Source: Bacteroidota bacterium
GTDB lineage: Bacteria; Bacteroidota; Bacteroidia; Flavobacteriales_D; Crocinitomicaceae
Direction: 5' to 3'
DNA length: 64,000 bases
Assembly: GCA_030148165.1 (NCBI GenBank)
Contig: JASBTZ010000003.1
Span: 744,001 to 808,000 of the forward strand
Below are positions 18,433 through 27,540 of the stretch, piece by piece (the stretch's first letter is position 1; the number at the start of each line of letters is the position of its first letter). The translations under genes were made by a program, and so were the position numbers. The notes under the pieces are model-generated. The model worked only from the letters and a program-made list of their open reading frames with translations, was not told the DNA's origin and made no database searches.

Positions 18433-19866
18433 ATGAAACTACTACAACGATATTTACTGTTCTTGCTGACAGGCTTAGTCCTATTTTCCTGCGTAATGGA
18501 AAAGGAACCTGAGGAAGACGTGGAGTTTAAGCGTCCCGGTATAGACATCGATCTTCCTGAAATATTAAAAAAGGGCAAACTAACCGTCCTTTTCGAGAAC
18601 AGCTCAACTTCCTACTTCAATTACCGGGGAAAACAAATGGGATTCGAATATGAGTTGTTAAAACAGTTCGCTTCTGAAATTGGCGTGGAATTAGAAGTAA
18701 ATATTGTTCATAATCTGGATAGTCTGATCGAAATGCTTAATCGAGGCGAAGGTGATATGATCGCTTGTAATTACACCGTCACAAAGGAGAGAAGTAAAGT
18801 AATCAGTTTCACCGAACCTATTCTGCAGACCCATCAGGTCCTCATTCAAAGAAAGCCGGAGGATTGGAAGAGTATGAAAGAAAAAGAATGGCGTGAGCAG
18901 CTAATTAATGATCCAACTGAGCTCGCAGGTAAAGATGTCCATGTCTGGAAGAATTCAAGCTATTATCAAAGACTGATGCACCTTCAGGAAGAGATAGGTG
19001 CAACGATCAATATTGAAGGTGTCTCAGGCCATGTCAGTGGTGAAGAATTAATCGAAATGGTCTCCGCGGGGCTAATCGACTACACCATTGCCGAGCAAAA
19101 TGTGGCAGCCGTCAATCAACGATTCTATGATAACCTATCCATCGATCTTGACCTTTCCTTTAAACAAAATATTGCATTCGGATTGAGAAAGAAGAGTTTT
19201 CTGTTAAAGTCCAAATTCGATGAATGGCTGGTAGAATTTAAGAAGAAGCCGCATTTCCGTTACATCAAGAGAAAGTACTTTGAAATGGGTCATATCACCC
19301 ATAATTATATGAAAGATCATCCGACACTTGACGGAACACGTATTTCACCATATGACAAGTATTTTAAAGAAGCTGCCGAAAAGTACGGATGGGATTGGCG
19401 TTTAATTGCATCTGTTGCTTATCAGGAATCAAAGTTCAACCCGAACGCATTATCATTTGGAGGTGCTTATGGCATGATGCAGTTTATGCCGAATACCGGG
19501 CCAACTTACGGAGTTTATCCTGATTCTCCACCAAAACAGCAAATTATGGGAGGAGCAAAAAAACTTCACGCCGATGAAGAATTCTGGAAAGCTGTGCCAG
19601 ATTCAATACAGCGCAAGAAATTTGCAATGGCTTCCTACAATGCGGGGCGTGGACATATATTAGATGCTCAAAGACTAGCTAAAAAACACGGCTTGAATCA
19701 CCTGGTCTGGGACGGAAATGTCGAAAAGATGATTCTGAACTTATCTAAAAGAGAATACTACCAGGATGAAGTCGTTCGAAACGGTATGCTAAAAGGAACC
19801 ACCACCTACAACTATATCCGCCATACCTTTGCCAGATATGAGGAATGGAAGCAGATCTATGAATGA
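18433..19866 (+). CDS. MltF-like membrane-bound lytic transglycosylase
   Basis: This 477-residue protein starts with a lipoprotein signal (LLTGLVLFSCVM). A solute-binding-protein family 3 domain follows (about 45-285, GKLTVLFENSSTSYFNYRGK), then a lytic transglycosylase domain (about 300-470) with catalytic Glu332 in AYQESKFNPNA and GAYGMMQFMPNTG. The layout is that of MltF, which cleaves peptidoglycan to anhydromuropeptides and is regulated by its N-terminal domain. I begin at ATG 18433, not TTG 18394, because of the lipobox position and promoter. It overlaps miaA by 4 bases (ATGA), a sign of translational coupling. Confidence 0.9.
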   Translation: MKLLQRYLLFLLTGLVLFSCVMEKEPEEDVEFKRPGIDIDLPEILKKGKLTVLFENSSTSYFNYRGKQMGFEYELLKQFASEIGVELEVNIVHNLDSLIEMLNRGEGDMIACNYTVTKERSKVISFTEPILQTHQVLIQRKPEDWKSMKEKEWREQLINDPTELAGKDVHVWKNSSYYQRLMHLQEEIGATINIEGVSGHVSGEELIEMVSAGLIDYTIAEQNVAAVNQRFYDNLSIDLDLSFKQNIAFGLRKKSFLLKSKFDEWLVEFKKKPHFRYIKRKYFEMGHITHNYMKDHPTLDGTRISPYDKYFKEAAEKYGWDWRLIASVAYQESKFNPNALSFGGAYGMMQFMPNTGPTYGVYPDSPPKQQIMGGAKKLHADEEFWKAVPDSIQRKKFAMASYNAGRGHILDAQRLAKKHGLNHLVWDGNVEKMILNLSKREYYQDEVVRNGMLKGTTTYNYIRHTFARYEEWKQIYE

Positions 19867-20801
19867 TTTTTTTAATTTCACACAAAAAAATCAAACAACT
19901 CATTGTCATAGAAGGTCCTACCGCGAGTGGTAAAACTACCCTCAGTATCGCATTGGCTAAGGTCTTTAGTACCGTCATTTTATCCTCGGACTCCAGGCAG
20001 TTTTATAAAGAAATTAGCATTGGCACGGCAAAACCTTCCATAAAGGAACAAGCCGGAATTAAACATTACTTCATTGACTCGCATAATCTTTCCGATGAAT
20101 TGAGCTCGGGACAATACGAAAAAGAAGCACTCGAAGTGCTTGACCAGGAATTCAAAACACATGACAAAGTGATTCTCGTTGGAGGATCGGGCATGTTTAC
20201 AGATGCAGTCTGCTATGGGTTAGATAACATTCCACATTCTCCGGAATTACGCGAAGAAATTACTCATCAATTCGAAGAGAACGGTTTAAGTGATTTGCTT
20301 CAAGAATTGAAAGCGTCTGATCCTGAATATTTCGCGGAAGTAGATCAAAGTAATCCAGCTCGGATCATTCGTGCCATTGAAGTAATACGCCTTACTGGCA
20401 AGAAATATTCTGAACAACGGAATGAAGAAAGAAAATCACGCCCTTTTGAGGTTATCAGATTCGTGATCGACATGGACAGGGAGCAACTCTATGAGCGAAT
20501 CAACGTGCGCGTTGATCAAATGATTGAAGCGGGTTTGCTGGACGAAGTGAAAAGCGTATTTTCATATCGCAATCTACAATCGCTGAACACAGTGGGCTAC
20601 AAAGAATTATTCGCTTATCTGGATGGTCAATGTTCATTGGAAGAAGCAATAGATCAGATTAAGCAAAATACCAGACGATACGCTAAGCGTCAGTTAACCT
20701 GGTTTCGACGCAATGAAAGTTCACATTGGATCGATTACGCAGAAACGTCAAAAATGGTCGATTCTATTGTTGCCATAGTTGAAAACAGTAATTTGGAATG
20801 A
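19863..20801 (+). CDS. miaA: tRNA dimethylallyltransferase
   Basis: MiaA adds the isopentenyl group of DMAPP to A37 of tRNAs that read U-starting codons. The 312-residue protein has the P-loop GPTASGKTTL (18-27), the DSRQFYKEISIGTAKPS substrate loop, VGGSGMF, and the C-terminal GYKELFAYLDGQ and QNTRRYAKRQLTWFRR. Length is normal. It overlaps the transglycosylase gene by 4 bases. IspH, which makes its substrate, is about 5 kb upstream but in a different operon. Confidence 0.95.
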   Translation: MIFLISHKKIKQLIVIEGPTASGKTTLSIALAKVFSTVILSSDSRQFYKEISIGTAKPSIKEQAGIKHYFIDSHNLSDELSSGQYEKEALEVLDQEFKTHDKVILVGGSGMFTDAVCYGLDNIPHSPELREEITHQFEENGLSDLLQELKASDPEYFAEVDQSNPARIIRAIEVIRLTGKKYSEQRNEERKSRPFEVIRFVIDMDREQLYERINVRVDQMIEAGLLDEVKSVFSYRNLQSLNTVGYKELFAYLDGQCSLEEAIDQIKQNTRRYAKRQLTWFRRNESSHWIDYAETSKMVDSIVAIVENSNLE

Positions 20802-20831
20802 TTATTGAAAATTGATGTCTAAACCAGTTTC

Positions 20832-21473
20832 ATGAAGATAATTCTCGACCACGTTATGCCGGACCCCTTAGCTTCGATGACTCACTCAGATGACAGTATC
20901 TGGGGTAACTTCGTTGAACTGGAGCACGGTAAAAAGATTGTGCTGAATGCATCCAGCGGAAAAGGCAAGTCAACATTTACGACATCGGTTTGTGGGATAC
21001 GAAATGATTACACCGGAAAAATCTTATACGATGGACAGGATTTAAAATCGTATTCACCGGAAGACTGGGCTGAAATAAGACAAAAGAAGGTTTCTGTTGT
21101 CTTTCAGGATTTGCAGTTATTCCCAAAATTGACGGTTGAAGAAAATCTGCTTTTAAAGAACAGCCTCACCAATACGTATTCAGCGTCCGATATCAAACAG
21201 ATGCTCGATCATCTTGGCATTGCTGATAAGTGGGGGCAACAAGCAGGATTACTTTCGATGGGGCAACAGCAACGGGTAGCGATTATTCGCGCCCTAGTAC
21301 AGCCTTACAGCTGGTTGATCATGGATGAGCCATTTTCTCATCTCGACAAGGAAAACACACGACTTTGCCTGGAGTTAATCGATAAGCGAACAACTGAACA
21401 AGGAGCGGGATTTGTTTTGACCACACTTGGCGACTACCACGATTTCAATTACGATCAGGAATTAAAACTCTAA
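20832..21473 (+). CDS. ABC transporter ATP-binding protein, degenerate motifs
   Basis: The 213-residue ATPase resembles FtsE/LolD-type subunits and works with the permease starting 3 bases later. Walker B with Glu (WLIMDEPFSHLD) and a Q-loop (VVFQDLQLF) are intact. Walker A reads ASSGKGKST (first Gly replaced by Ala), the signature is LSMGQQQR rather than LSGGQ, and the usual switch-loop His is not seen where expected (VLTTLGDYH). These changes suggest altered catalysis or a specialised subfamily. The substrate is unknown; a role in lipoprotein export or peptide/stress extrusion are both possible. Confidence 0.8.
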   Translation: MKIILDHVMPDPLASMTHSDDSIWGNFVELEHGKKIVLNASSGKGKSTFTTSVCGIRNDYTGKILYDGQDLKSYSPEDWAEIRQKKVSVVFQDLQLFPKLTVEENLLLKNSLTNTYSASDIKQMLDHLGIADKWGQQAGLLSMGQQQRVAIIRALVQPYSWLIMDEPFSHLDKENTRLCLELIDKRTTEQGAGFVLTTLGDYHDFNYDQELKL

Positions 21474-21475
21474 TC

Positions 21476-22642
21476 ATGCTGAACAGACTTTTATTTAAAA
21501 ATCAAGACAGAAAGCAGCTTATCATAGCCATGGTTGGATCATTCCTCGGAATTACCTTCCTGGTTACATCCATTCATTTTTTGATCAAAGTGAATGACTT
21601 TGGTAAGGGTGCTGAAATTTTAGGACCCAACACAATTATTGTCCAAAAGAAAGTGTCGATGTTTGGTATGTCATCAACAACCTTTAGCGATAGCGAGATC
21701 GAAAAGATTCGATCTGAGAAGTTTATCATCGATGTCAAACCCATTACATCGAATAATTTCGATATCTCATTTCAAACCGATGACCCGGAGGTTCCTTATT
21801 TTAGATCCGATTTGTTTATTCAAACGATTGATACCGGATTTATTGATGTTGAGGCATCGAACTGGGATTGGAAAGAAGGTGATACGATCGTTCCGATCAT
21901 TATGCCGCGGGACTTCATTGTAATGATGAACACATTCATGAGTGCTCAGGGTATTCCCCAAGTCTCTGATGAACTTGCCAAGCAGATCAACTTCAAATTT
22001 ACCCTGTCGGATGAGAAGAATAAAGAATGGGTAGACGCACGAATTGTAGGATTTACCAATCAGGTCTCTGCCCTACTCGTTCCCAACTCCTTCATGGAAT
22101 ATGGAAACACTAAGTATGGTAAAGGTGAAGAGAAAAAGGTAACCCAGATCATTATCTCCGGAAAAGAAAGTGAATTTGGGAAAGTAGAAACACTATTGAA
22201 GAATAAAGGACTGGAGTCAAAGAACGCACAAATGGTGGTAGGAAGACTCAAGAGTATAATCGGAACATTATTCTTTGTTGTTTTGGCTATATCGATCATT
22301 GCTGTGTTTGTTTCCGGGTTGGTTTTAATCCAGTATTTACAACTACTCATGTCCAGAAATGCATACGAAGTGAGAACATTATTGCGTATCGGCTATCCGC
22401 CTAAACAGATCATTGGCAAGTTCTTTAAGTACTTCACGAGAATCTTTGGTATCGTTTGTTTAATAGGTATAGGCATGTTCATTCCGCTAAAACTGATGAT
22501 CGATGACATTTTTGTGTCCGGAGGGATCTATATTGATCTCGGATTTACCTTCGAAAGTATCGGGGCTTTGCTATTGGCATTCCTGTTATTTATTCTTTCA
22601 AGTTTTTTAACAGCCAAGAAGGGCATCTATAAAGAATATTAA
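21476..22642 (+). CDS. ABC transporter permease, MacB/LolE-like fold
   Basis: The 388-residue protein has one N-terminal transmembrane helix (about 15-38, LIIAMVGSFLGITFLVTSIH), a periplasmic domain of about 220 residues, and three helices near the C-terminus (about 262-288, 318-340, 358-380). This is the four-helix type VII ABC topology of MacB, LolC/E and FtsX. It follows the ATPase gene by 2 bases, so they form a pair. The periplasmic part has no family motif I recognise. It ends without a clear terminator. Confidence 0.8.
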   Translation: MLNRLLFKNQDRKQLIIAMVGSFLGITFLVTSIHFLIKVNDFGKGAEILGPNTIIVQKKVSMFGMSSTTFSDSEIEKIRSEKFIIDVKPITSNNFDISFQTDDPEVPYFRSDLFIQTIDTGFIDVEASNWDWKEGDTIVPIIMPRDFIVMMNTFMSAQGIPQVSDELAKQINFKFTLSDEKNKEWVDARIVGFTNQVSALLVPNSFMEYGNTKYGKGEEKKVTQIIISGKESEFGKVETLLKNKGLESKNAQMVVGRLKSIIGTLFFVVLAISIIAVFVSGLVLIQYLQLLMSRNAYEVRTLLRIGYPPKQIIGKFFKYFTRIFGIVCLIGIGMFIPLKLMIDDIFVSGGIYIDLGFTFESIGALLLAFLLFILSSFLTAKKGIYKEY

Positions 22643-22676
22643 GCGTTAAAGAAATGTTAATCCAACAGAGAAGGTG

Positions 22677-22684
22677 TAAATTCG
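22677..22684 (+). promoter_or_regulatory. -7-like box before the thioredoxin-like gene
   Basis: TAAATTCG fits the TAnnTTcG variant also seen before ispH. It lies 40 bases before the ATG at 22725. Confidence 0.35.
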
Positions 22685-22724
22685 CGTCCGTTCACTGTAT
22701 ATTTAACTTACGAAATTTATATAT

Positions 22725-24257
22725 ATGAGAATTTTACTGATATCAATGATCATGCTGGTTTCGAGCCAGCTTTTTGCCCAGAAACTTAGATTTAAGATCG
22801 ATGGTCAGAAAGACACAACGATTCATATGATCAAGTACTTCGGTAAAGGATTGTTTTATGCTGATACCGCTGAGATCAAGAATGGTATAGTTGAATTTGA
22901 TGGAAGTAAACAGAAGCCTGGCGTTTTGGCTGTATTCCTTCCGGATCAGAAAATGCTGGAATTCATATACAATGAAGAAGATGTCTATATCGAAGCTTCG
23001 TTACCTGATATGATGGGAACGGCTAAAGTGAAGAAATCAGAAGAGAACAAGATCTTCATACCTTACGTTCGATTCATTAATTCAAAAAGAACAGAGGCCA
23101 ACAAATGGATGGAAGAACGAAATAACTTCGAAGAAGGAACTCCCAAATATGAAGATCTAACAACAAAGATCGACAGAGCAACAGAAGAAGTAGAAGCGTA
23201 TCAGAAAAACATTATCAACGAGCATTGGGATAAGTTTGTTTCCCGATTGGTAAAGATGTCTATGGACGTAGAAATTCCAGAAGCACCTGTTGATGCAGAT
23301 GGTAAGATCATTGACTCAAATTTTCGTTTTCTATATTATCGCGATCATTACTGGGACAACATAGATCTGACAGATGATCGACTTTGCAGAACCCCTATCT
23401 TCCATACTAAGCTGAAAACTTATTTTAGTGAACGAATGATGATTCAGCATTGGGATACGGTTATTCATTACGCATTTCAATTCTGCGACCAACTGGTTCC
23501 TTCATCTGACATGTACCAATATGTGGTTTCCTGGTTGACTGCTAAGTACGAGAAGAGCAAGATCATGGGAATGGATAAAGTTTTCGTCTACATGGGTGAA
23601 CGCTATTATTGCACACCGGATTCAACCGGTAAGTCTCCAATGACGATGATGAAAGATGATAAACTGAAAGAACTGTGCGATAAAGTAAAAACACATAAAA
23701 ATCTGGTAATGGGAGCAATACCTCCTAATATCATTCTGCGAGATACGACTGATGTTAACTGGAGAGATTTCTACAGTTTAAAATCAGATTATACGATTCT
23801 TTATTTCTGGGATCCGGAATGTGGTCACTGTAAAAAGATTACACCGAAGCTTCAGACGCTGTATAGCAAGAAATGGAAAGATCGAAATATAGAAGTATTT
23901 GCAGTCGGCAAGGCAGTTGGAGAGGATTTCGAGAAATGGAAAAAGTTCATACGAAAAAACAACCTGGAGTTTATCAATGTAGCGGTAACAGACAAATTAT
24001 ATACTGCCGCAATGGAAGATGCACGGCAGTTTGTTCCAAGATATACAACGCTTGAATCATTGAATTACCAGCAGACTTACGATATCTATGCAACGCCTAA
24101 GGTGTTTATCCTGGATAAGGACAAGAAGATTATCGGAAAGAGTCTCACGGTTTCTCAACTGGAAGAGATGATGGATCGCCTTCAGGATCTCGAAGATTTA
24201 GAAAAGATCTTCCCGAAAGAAGAAGAGATCGATAAGGAGAATAATACAATGCACTAA
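22725..24257 (+). CDS. Thioredoxin-like exported protein with DUF5106-like region
   Basis: The 510-residue protein has a signal peptide (MRILLISMIMLVSSQLFAQK). An N-terminal DUF4369-like beta domain (about 20-110) and a helical middle region similar to DUF5106 (about 115-320) are followed by a thioredoxin/redoxin domain (about 340-480) with the redox motif CGHC (366-369) and a cis-Pro motif (ATPKVFILD). Such proteins act as periplasmic thiol-disulfide reductants in Bacteroidota; the partner is unknown. The acidic tail (EKIFPKEEEIDKENN) is unusual. A terminator follows. Confidence 0.8.
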   Translation: MRILLISMIMLVSSQLFAQKLRFKIDGQKDTTIHMIKYFGKGLFYADTAEIKNGIVEFDGSKQKPGVLAVFLPDQKMLEFIYNEEDVYIEASLPDMMGTAKVKKSEENKIFIPYVRFINSKRTEANKWMEERNNFEEGTPKYEDLTTKIDRATEEVEAYQKNIINEHWDKFVSRLVKMSMDVEIPEAPVDADGKIIDSNFRFLYYRDHYWDNIDLTDDRLCRTPIFHTKLKTYFSERMMIQHWDTVIHYAFQFCDQLVPSSDMYQYVVSWLTAKYEKSKIMGMDKVFVYMGERYYCTPDSTGKSPMTMMKDDKLKELCDKVKTHKNLVMGAIPPNIILRDTTDVNWRDFYSLKSDYTILYFWDPECGHCKKITPKLQTLYSKKWKDRNIEVFAVGKAVGEDFEKWKKFIRKNNLEFINVAVTDKLYTAAMEDARQFVPRYTTLESLNYQQTYDIYATPKVFILDKDKKIIGKSLTVSQLEEMMDRLQDLEDLEKIFPKEEEIDKENNTMH

Positions 24258-24265
24258 ACTATATA

Positions 24266-24293
24266 GAGCCGACTTGAAGTCGGCTTTTTTTTT
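24266..24293 (+). terminator. Terminator after the thioredoxin-like gene
   Basis: AGCCGACTT and AAGTCGGCT form a stem with nearly no loop, followed by a run of T. The end of the T run may also supply the -33 TTG of the next promoter. Confidence 0.8.
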
Positions 24294-24316
24294 GACCTAT
24301 TTACGTCGATTGACCT

Positions 24317-24324
24317 TATATTTG
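24317..24324 (+). promoter_or_regulatory. -7 promoter box of the M1 peptidase gene
   Basis: TATATTTG fits TAnnTTTG, with a TTG at 24292-24294 (22-base spacing). The start site would be near 24331, just before the ATG at 24340. Confidence 0.55.
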
Positions 24325-24339
24325 TTAAAACTGAAATCG

Positions 24340-27321
24340 ATGAAATATATTCTGCTGACCGCTTCCTTTCTATTCACTATTCAATTAATTGGGCAAGACT
24401 ATTGGCAACAGGAAGTCAACTATGAGATCTCGGTAACGCTGGACGATGAGAATCACGCTTTAAAAGGCTTTGAAGAATTCAGATACGTCAACAACTCACC
24501 GGACGCTCTCAATGAAATTTACATTCATCTTTGGCCGAACGCCTACAAAAATGGGGAAACCGCTTTGGCAAAACAGCTGTACGAGAACGGGAATGATCTA
24601 CTCGTCCATGGTAGCGATGAAGTCAAAGGGTATATTGATTCACTTGAGTTTAGAGTAGATGGACAAAAAGTTCCATGGGAATACGAAGAACACAATATTG
24701 ACATTTGCATACTAAAATTACCGAAAGCTCTTCAACCGGGCAAGAGTGTCAAGATCAGCACTCCTTTCTACGTAAAATTACCTTCAGGTCGAATTTCTAG
24801 ACTGGGTCATATCGATCAATCCTATCAAATCACACAATGGTATCCAAAACCAGCAGTGTATGATAAAGACGGGTGGCATCATATGCCGTATTTGAATCAA
24901 GGAGAATTTTACTCTGAATATGGAACATTTGACGTCAGCATTACATTGCCAAAGAACTACGTTATAGGCGCAACAGGTGACTTACAGACGTCCACTGAAA
25001 TCAAATTCCTGGATAGCCTTGCGCAACATACTGCTGAAACCATCATGACATCAATAGCTGGTGGCTTTCCTGAATCTTCACCGACGTTAAAAACTGTCCG
25101 ATATAAGCAGGCTAACGTCCATGATTTTGCCTGGTTCGCCGATAAGCGTTACCGCGTATTAAAAGGAGAAGTAGAATTACCCCATTCAGGAAGAAAGGTG
25201 ACATCCTGGGCTATGTTCACACCACAGAACGAACATCTTTGGGTGGAAGCAATCGACTATATAAATGACGGTACTTATTACTACTCCCTTTGGAACGGTG
25301 ATTATCCTTACAACAATGTGACAGCCGTTGACGGAACAATCAGCGCCGGTGGCGGTATGGAGTATCCAAATGTGACCGTGATTGGAAATGCCGGTAATGC
25401 CAGGTCACTAGAAGTAGTAATCGTTCACGAGGTTGGACACAACTGGTTTTACGGTCAGTTAGGATCGAACGAGCGTGTCCACGGATGGATGGACGAAGGA
25501 ATGAATACACTCAACGAGATTCGATACATCCAGACAAAATATCCAGACAATACTGATTTCTCCGACATGATTCCCTTAGGTATTGCTCATTTAGATGGCC
25601 TGAGTCATCACGATTTGGCAGATTTTACTTTTAGGGCAATTGCCAGTCTGGGATTAGATCAACCGATAGAAACACATTCAGCTCGTTTCACACCTGCTAA
25701 TTATGGCATTGTGATGTATCAGAAAACCGGATTGGTTTTCCACTACCTGAAAGATTATCTGGGAGATGAATTATTTGATAAGTGCATGCAGGCTTATTAC
25801 AGCAAGTGGGAATTCAAACACCCTCAACCCGAAGACATGCGTAAATCTCTCGAGGAAACTTCAGGAAAAGACCTAAGCTGGTTATTCGATGATCTTATTC
25901 AGACAACCAATCACGTGGATTATAAGCTTGGCCGCGTGAAACAGAGAGATAATGGAACGCAAGTCACTGTAAAGAATGTTGGTCAGGTGGATGGTCCGAT
26001 AGAAATCAATGCTATAAAGGGTGACAGCATAGTAGCCAGTCAATGGATCGAACCAGGCAACAGAAAGTCGACTGTAACATTCAATGAAACGGATCTGGAT
26101 GCCGTGGTTATTGATGACAATAAGCAAATACCGGAGATCAACCGTCAGAATAATACGTGGACTAAAAAAGGACTATGCGATTATCGTGAGCCGCTTAAAA
26201 TTGAAGCATTATTTGGCGACAATGAAAAGGAAAACAGCAATGTTTTTTGGCTTCCGGGATTTGCCTGGAACATCTATGATGGCGCTATGATTGGTGTTGC
26301 GGTCCACAACTACGGAATCCCTTTTAATCCCTTCAGATACTTTGTTGCACCTTTATATTCGACCAAGCGAAAAATGGTTTCAGGTCTGGCAAATCTGAAT
26401 TATACTTTCTTACCGAAACGAATCTTTAAGACGTCACAATTTGGACTTACAGTACAGTCATTTAAGCAGGACACCCTTTATAGAAATAACGACTCCTATT
26501 ACATTGGTGTTGCTCCATCCTGGACGGCAGATTTAGGTAACCGAGGTGACCGAACCAACTACAATCACAAAGTAAGGCTGCGAGGGATTTATAAGAAAGA
26601 TAAATACGGACCGACGCACATCGAGCATGCGGGTGCTTACATTCAATACGAATATCATTTTGCTTTACCCGATCATAAAATTGATATGACTTTGCGCAAT
26701 GAATATTTGACAAATGTTAACACATACGAAGCTTTTGGGCGTCAATATGCAGAGATGACATATTCGTATAAATACCTGAAAAAGAAAACGGATCGTTGGG
26801 TTGAACTCCGTCTTTTTGGAGGACAGCAATACATTCGGGATTTCAATCTCACATTCGGTCATCAATATAAAATGTCACTCTCCGGGGTAGACGGTTTTCA
26901 AGATCAGTTTCTCGAAGAATTTTATCTGGGAAGAACGAATCTGGGAGGAGTTTGGTCTCAGCAGAGACAAGAAAATATGGGTGGTTTCAAAAGCACATCG
27001 TACTATGGGACAACTGCGTTTGGAATGGCGACGGCAAACCTATATGTTCAACTTCCTATTAAATTCAACTTGATCGGAGCCTATGCAGACATAGGTGTTT
27101 TTCATAATGGGGTCGGTATCAATGAGGCATACGATGCAGGATTGGCTGTTAGGCTTGGACAGGTGTTTGGCGTTTATTTCCCGCTTTACATGAGTGATGA
27201 CATGCTTTCTTCTTATGGTGTCACAACGCTATTCAAAGACAATTCAAAATACGGCGAGATGATACGATTCACCCTTAAATTGAATATTATAGGTAAATTG
27301 AACCTCGCTCAATTGATTTAA
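24340..27321 (+). CDS. M1-family zinc metallopeptidase, exported
   Basis: The 993-residue protein has signal peptide MKYILLTASFLFTIQLIGQ. The N-terminal M1 beta domain has a GGMEYPNV exopeptidase loop in place of GAMEN, and the catalytic zinc motif HEVGHNW (from His363) is followed by the third ligand Glu in DEGMNTLNE. After about residue 590 comes a long C-terminal part rich in aromatic beta strands (ADIGVFHNGVG, IRFTLKLNIIGKLNLAQLI) that could be an outer-membrane barrel. The peptidase probably trims peptides in the periplasm or at the surface. I chose ATG 24340 over 24274 because the signal peptide and promoter both point to it. Confidence 0.9.
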   Translation: MKYILLTASFLFTIQLIGQDYWQQEVNYEISVTLDDENHALKGFEEFRYVNNSPDALNEIYIHLWPNAYKNGETALAKQLYENGNDLLVHGSDEVKGYIDSLEFRVDGQKVPWEYEEHNIDICILKLPKALQPGKSVKISTPFYVKLPSGRISRLGHIDQSYQITQWYPKPAVYDKDGWHHMPYLNQGEFYSEYGTFDVSITLPKNYVIGATGDLQTSTEIKFLDSLAQHTAETIMTSIAGGFPESSPTLKTVRYKQANVHDFAWFADKRYRVLKGEVELPHSGRKVTSWAMFTPQNEHLWVEAIDYINDGTYYYSLWNGDYPYNNVTAVDGTISAGGGMEYPNVTVIGNAGNARSLEVVIVHEVGHNWFYGQLGSNERVHGWMDEGMNTLNEIRYIQTKYPDNTDFSDMIPLGIAHLDGLSHHDLADFTFRAIASLGLDQPIETHSARFTPANYGIVMYQKTGLVFHYLKDYLGDELFDKCMQAYYSKWEFKHPQPEDMRKSLEETSGKDLSWLFDDLIQTTNHVDYKLGRVKQRDNGTQVTVKNVGQVDGPIEINAIKGDSIVASQWIEPGNRKSTVTFNETDLDAVVIDDNKQIPEINRQNNTWTKKGLCDYREPLKIEALFGDNEKENSNVFWLPGFAWNIYDGAMIGVAVHNYGIPFNPFRYFVAPLYSTKRKMVSGLANLNYTFLPKRIFKTSQFGLTVQSFKQDTLYRNNDSYYIGVAPSWTADLGNRGDRTNYNHKVRLRGIYKKDKYGPTHIEHAGAYIQYEYHFALPDHKIDMTLRNEYLTNVNTYEAFGRQYAEMTYSYKYLKKKTDRWVELRLFGGQQYIRDFNLTFGHQYKMSLSGVDGFQDQFLEEFYLGRTNLGGVWSQQRQENMGGFKSTSYYGTTAFGMATANLYVQLPIKFNLIGAYADIGVFHNGVGINEAYDAGLAVRLGQVFGVYFPLYMSDDMLSSYGVTTLFKDNSKYGEMIRFTLKLNIIGKLNLAQLI

Positions 27322-27323
27322 TC

Positions 27324-27527
27324 ATGGCAAACAAAGAATATACGAAGGAAGATCTAACTGTCTTGTGGGACAGCAGTAAGTGCATTCATTCCGGGATTTG
27401 GGCTAAGGGTCTACCTGAAGTGTTCAAACCAAAAGACAGGCCTTGGGTTCAAATGGAGAACTCCGATAGTGAATCGATCGCAGAGCAAGTCAGAAAGTGC
27501 CCATCAGGTGCCCTTTCAATCAAATAA
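27324..27527 (+). CDS. YjdI-like iron-sulfur protein missing one cysteine
   Basis: The 67-residue protein matches the divergent 4Fe-4S mono-cluster (Fer4_19, YjdI) family: KCIHSGIWAKGLPEVF, then RPWVQMEN, then RKCPSGALS. Only Cys20 and the C-terminal Cys are present. The position usually held by another cluster Cys (CIHSGxC) is Trp26, encoded TGG where TGT would give Cys. The protein may therefore bind no cluster, or a smaller one. It begins 2 bases after the M1 peptidase stop and is followed by a gene 13 bases later, so all three may be co-transcribed. Confidence 0.75.
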   Translation: MANKEYTKEDLTVLWDSSKCIHSGIWAKGLPEVFKPKDRPWVQMENSDSESIAEQVRKCPSGALSIK

Positions 27528-27540
27528 GCATAAACAAAAC

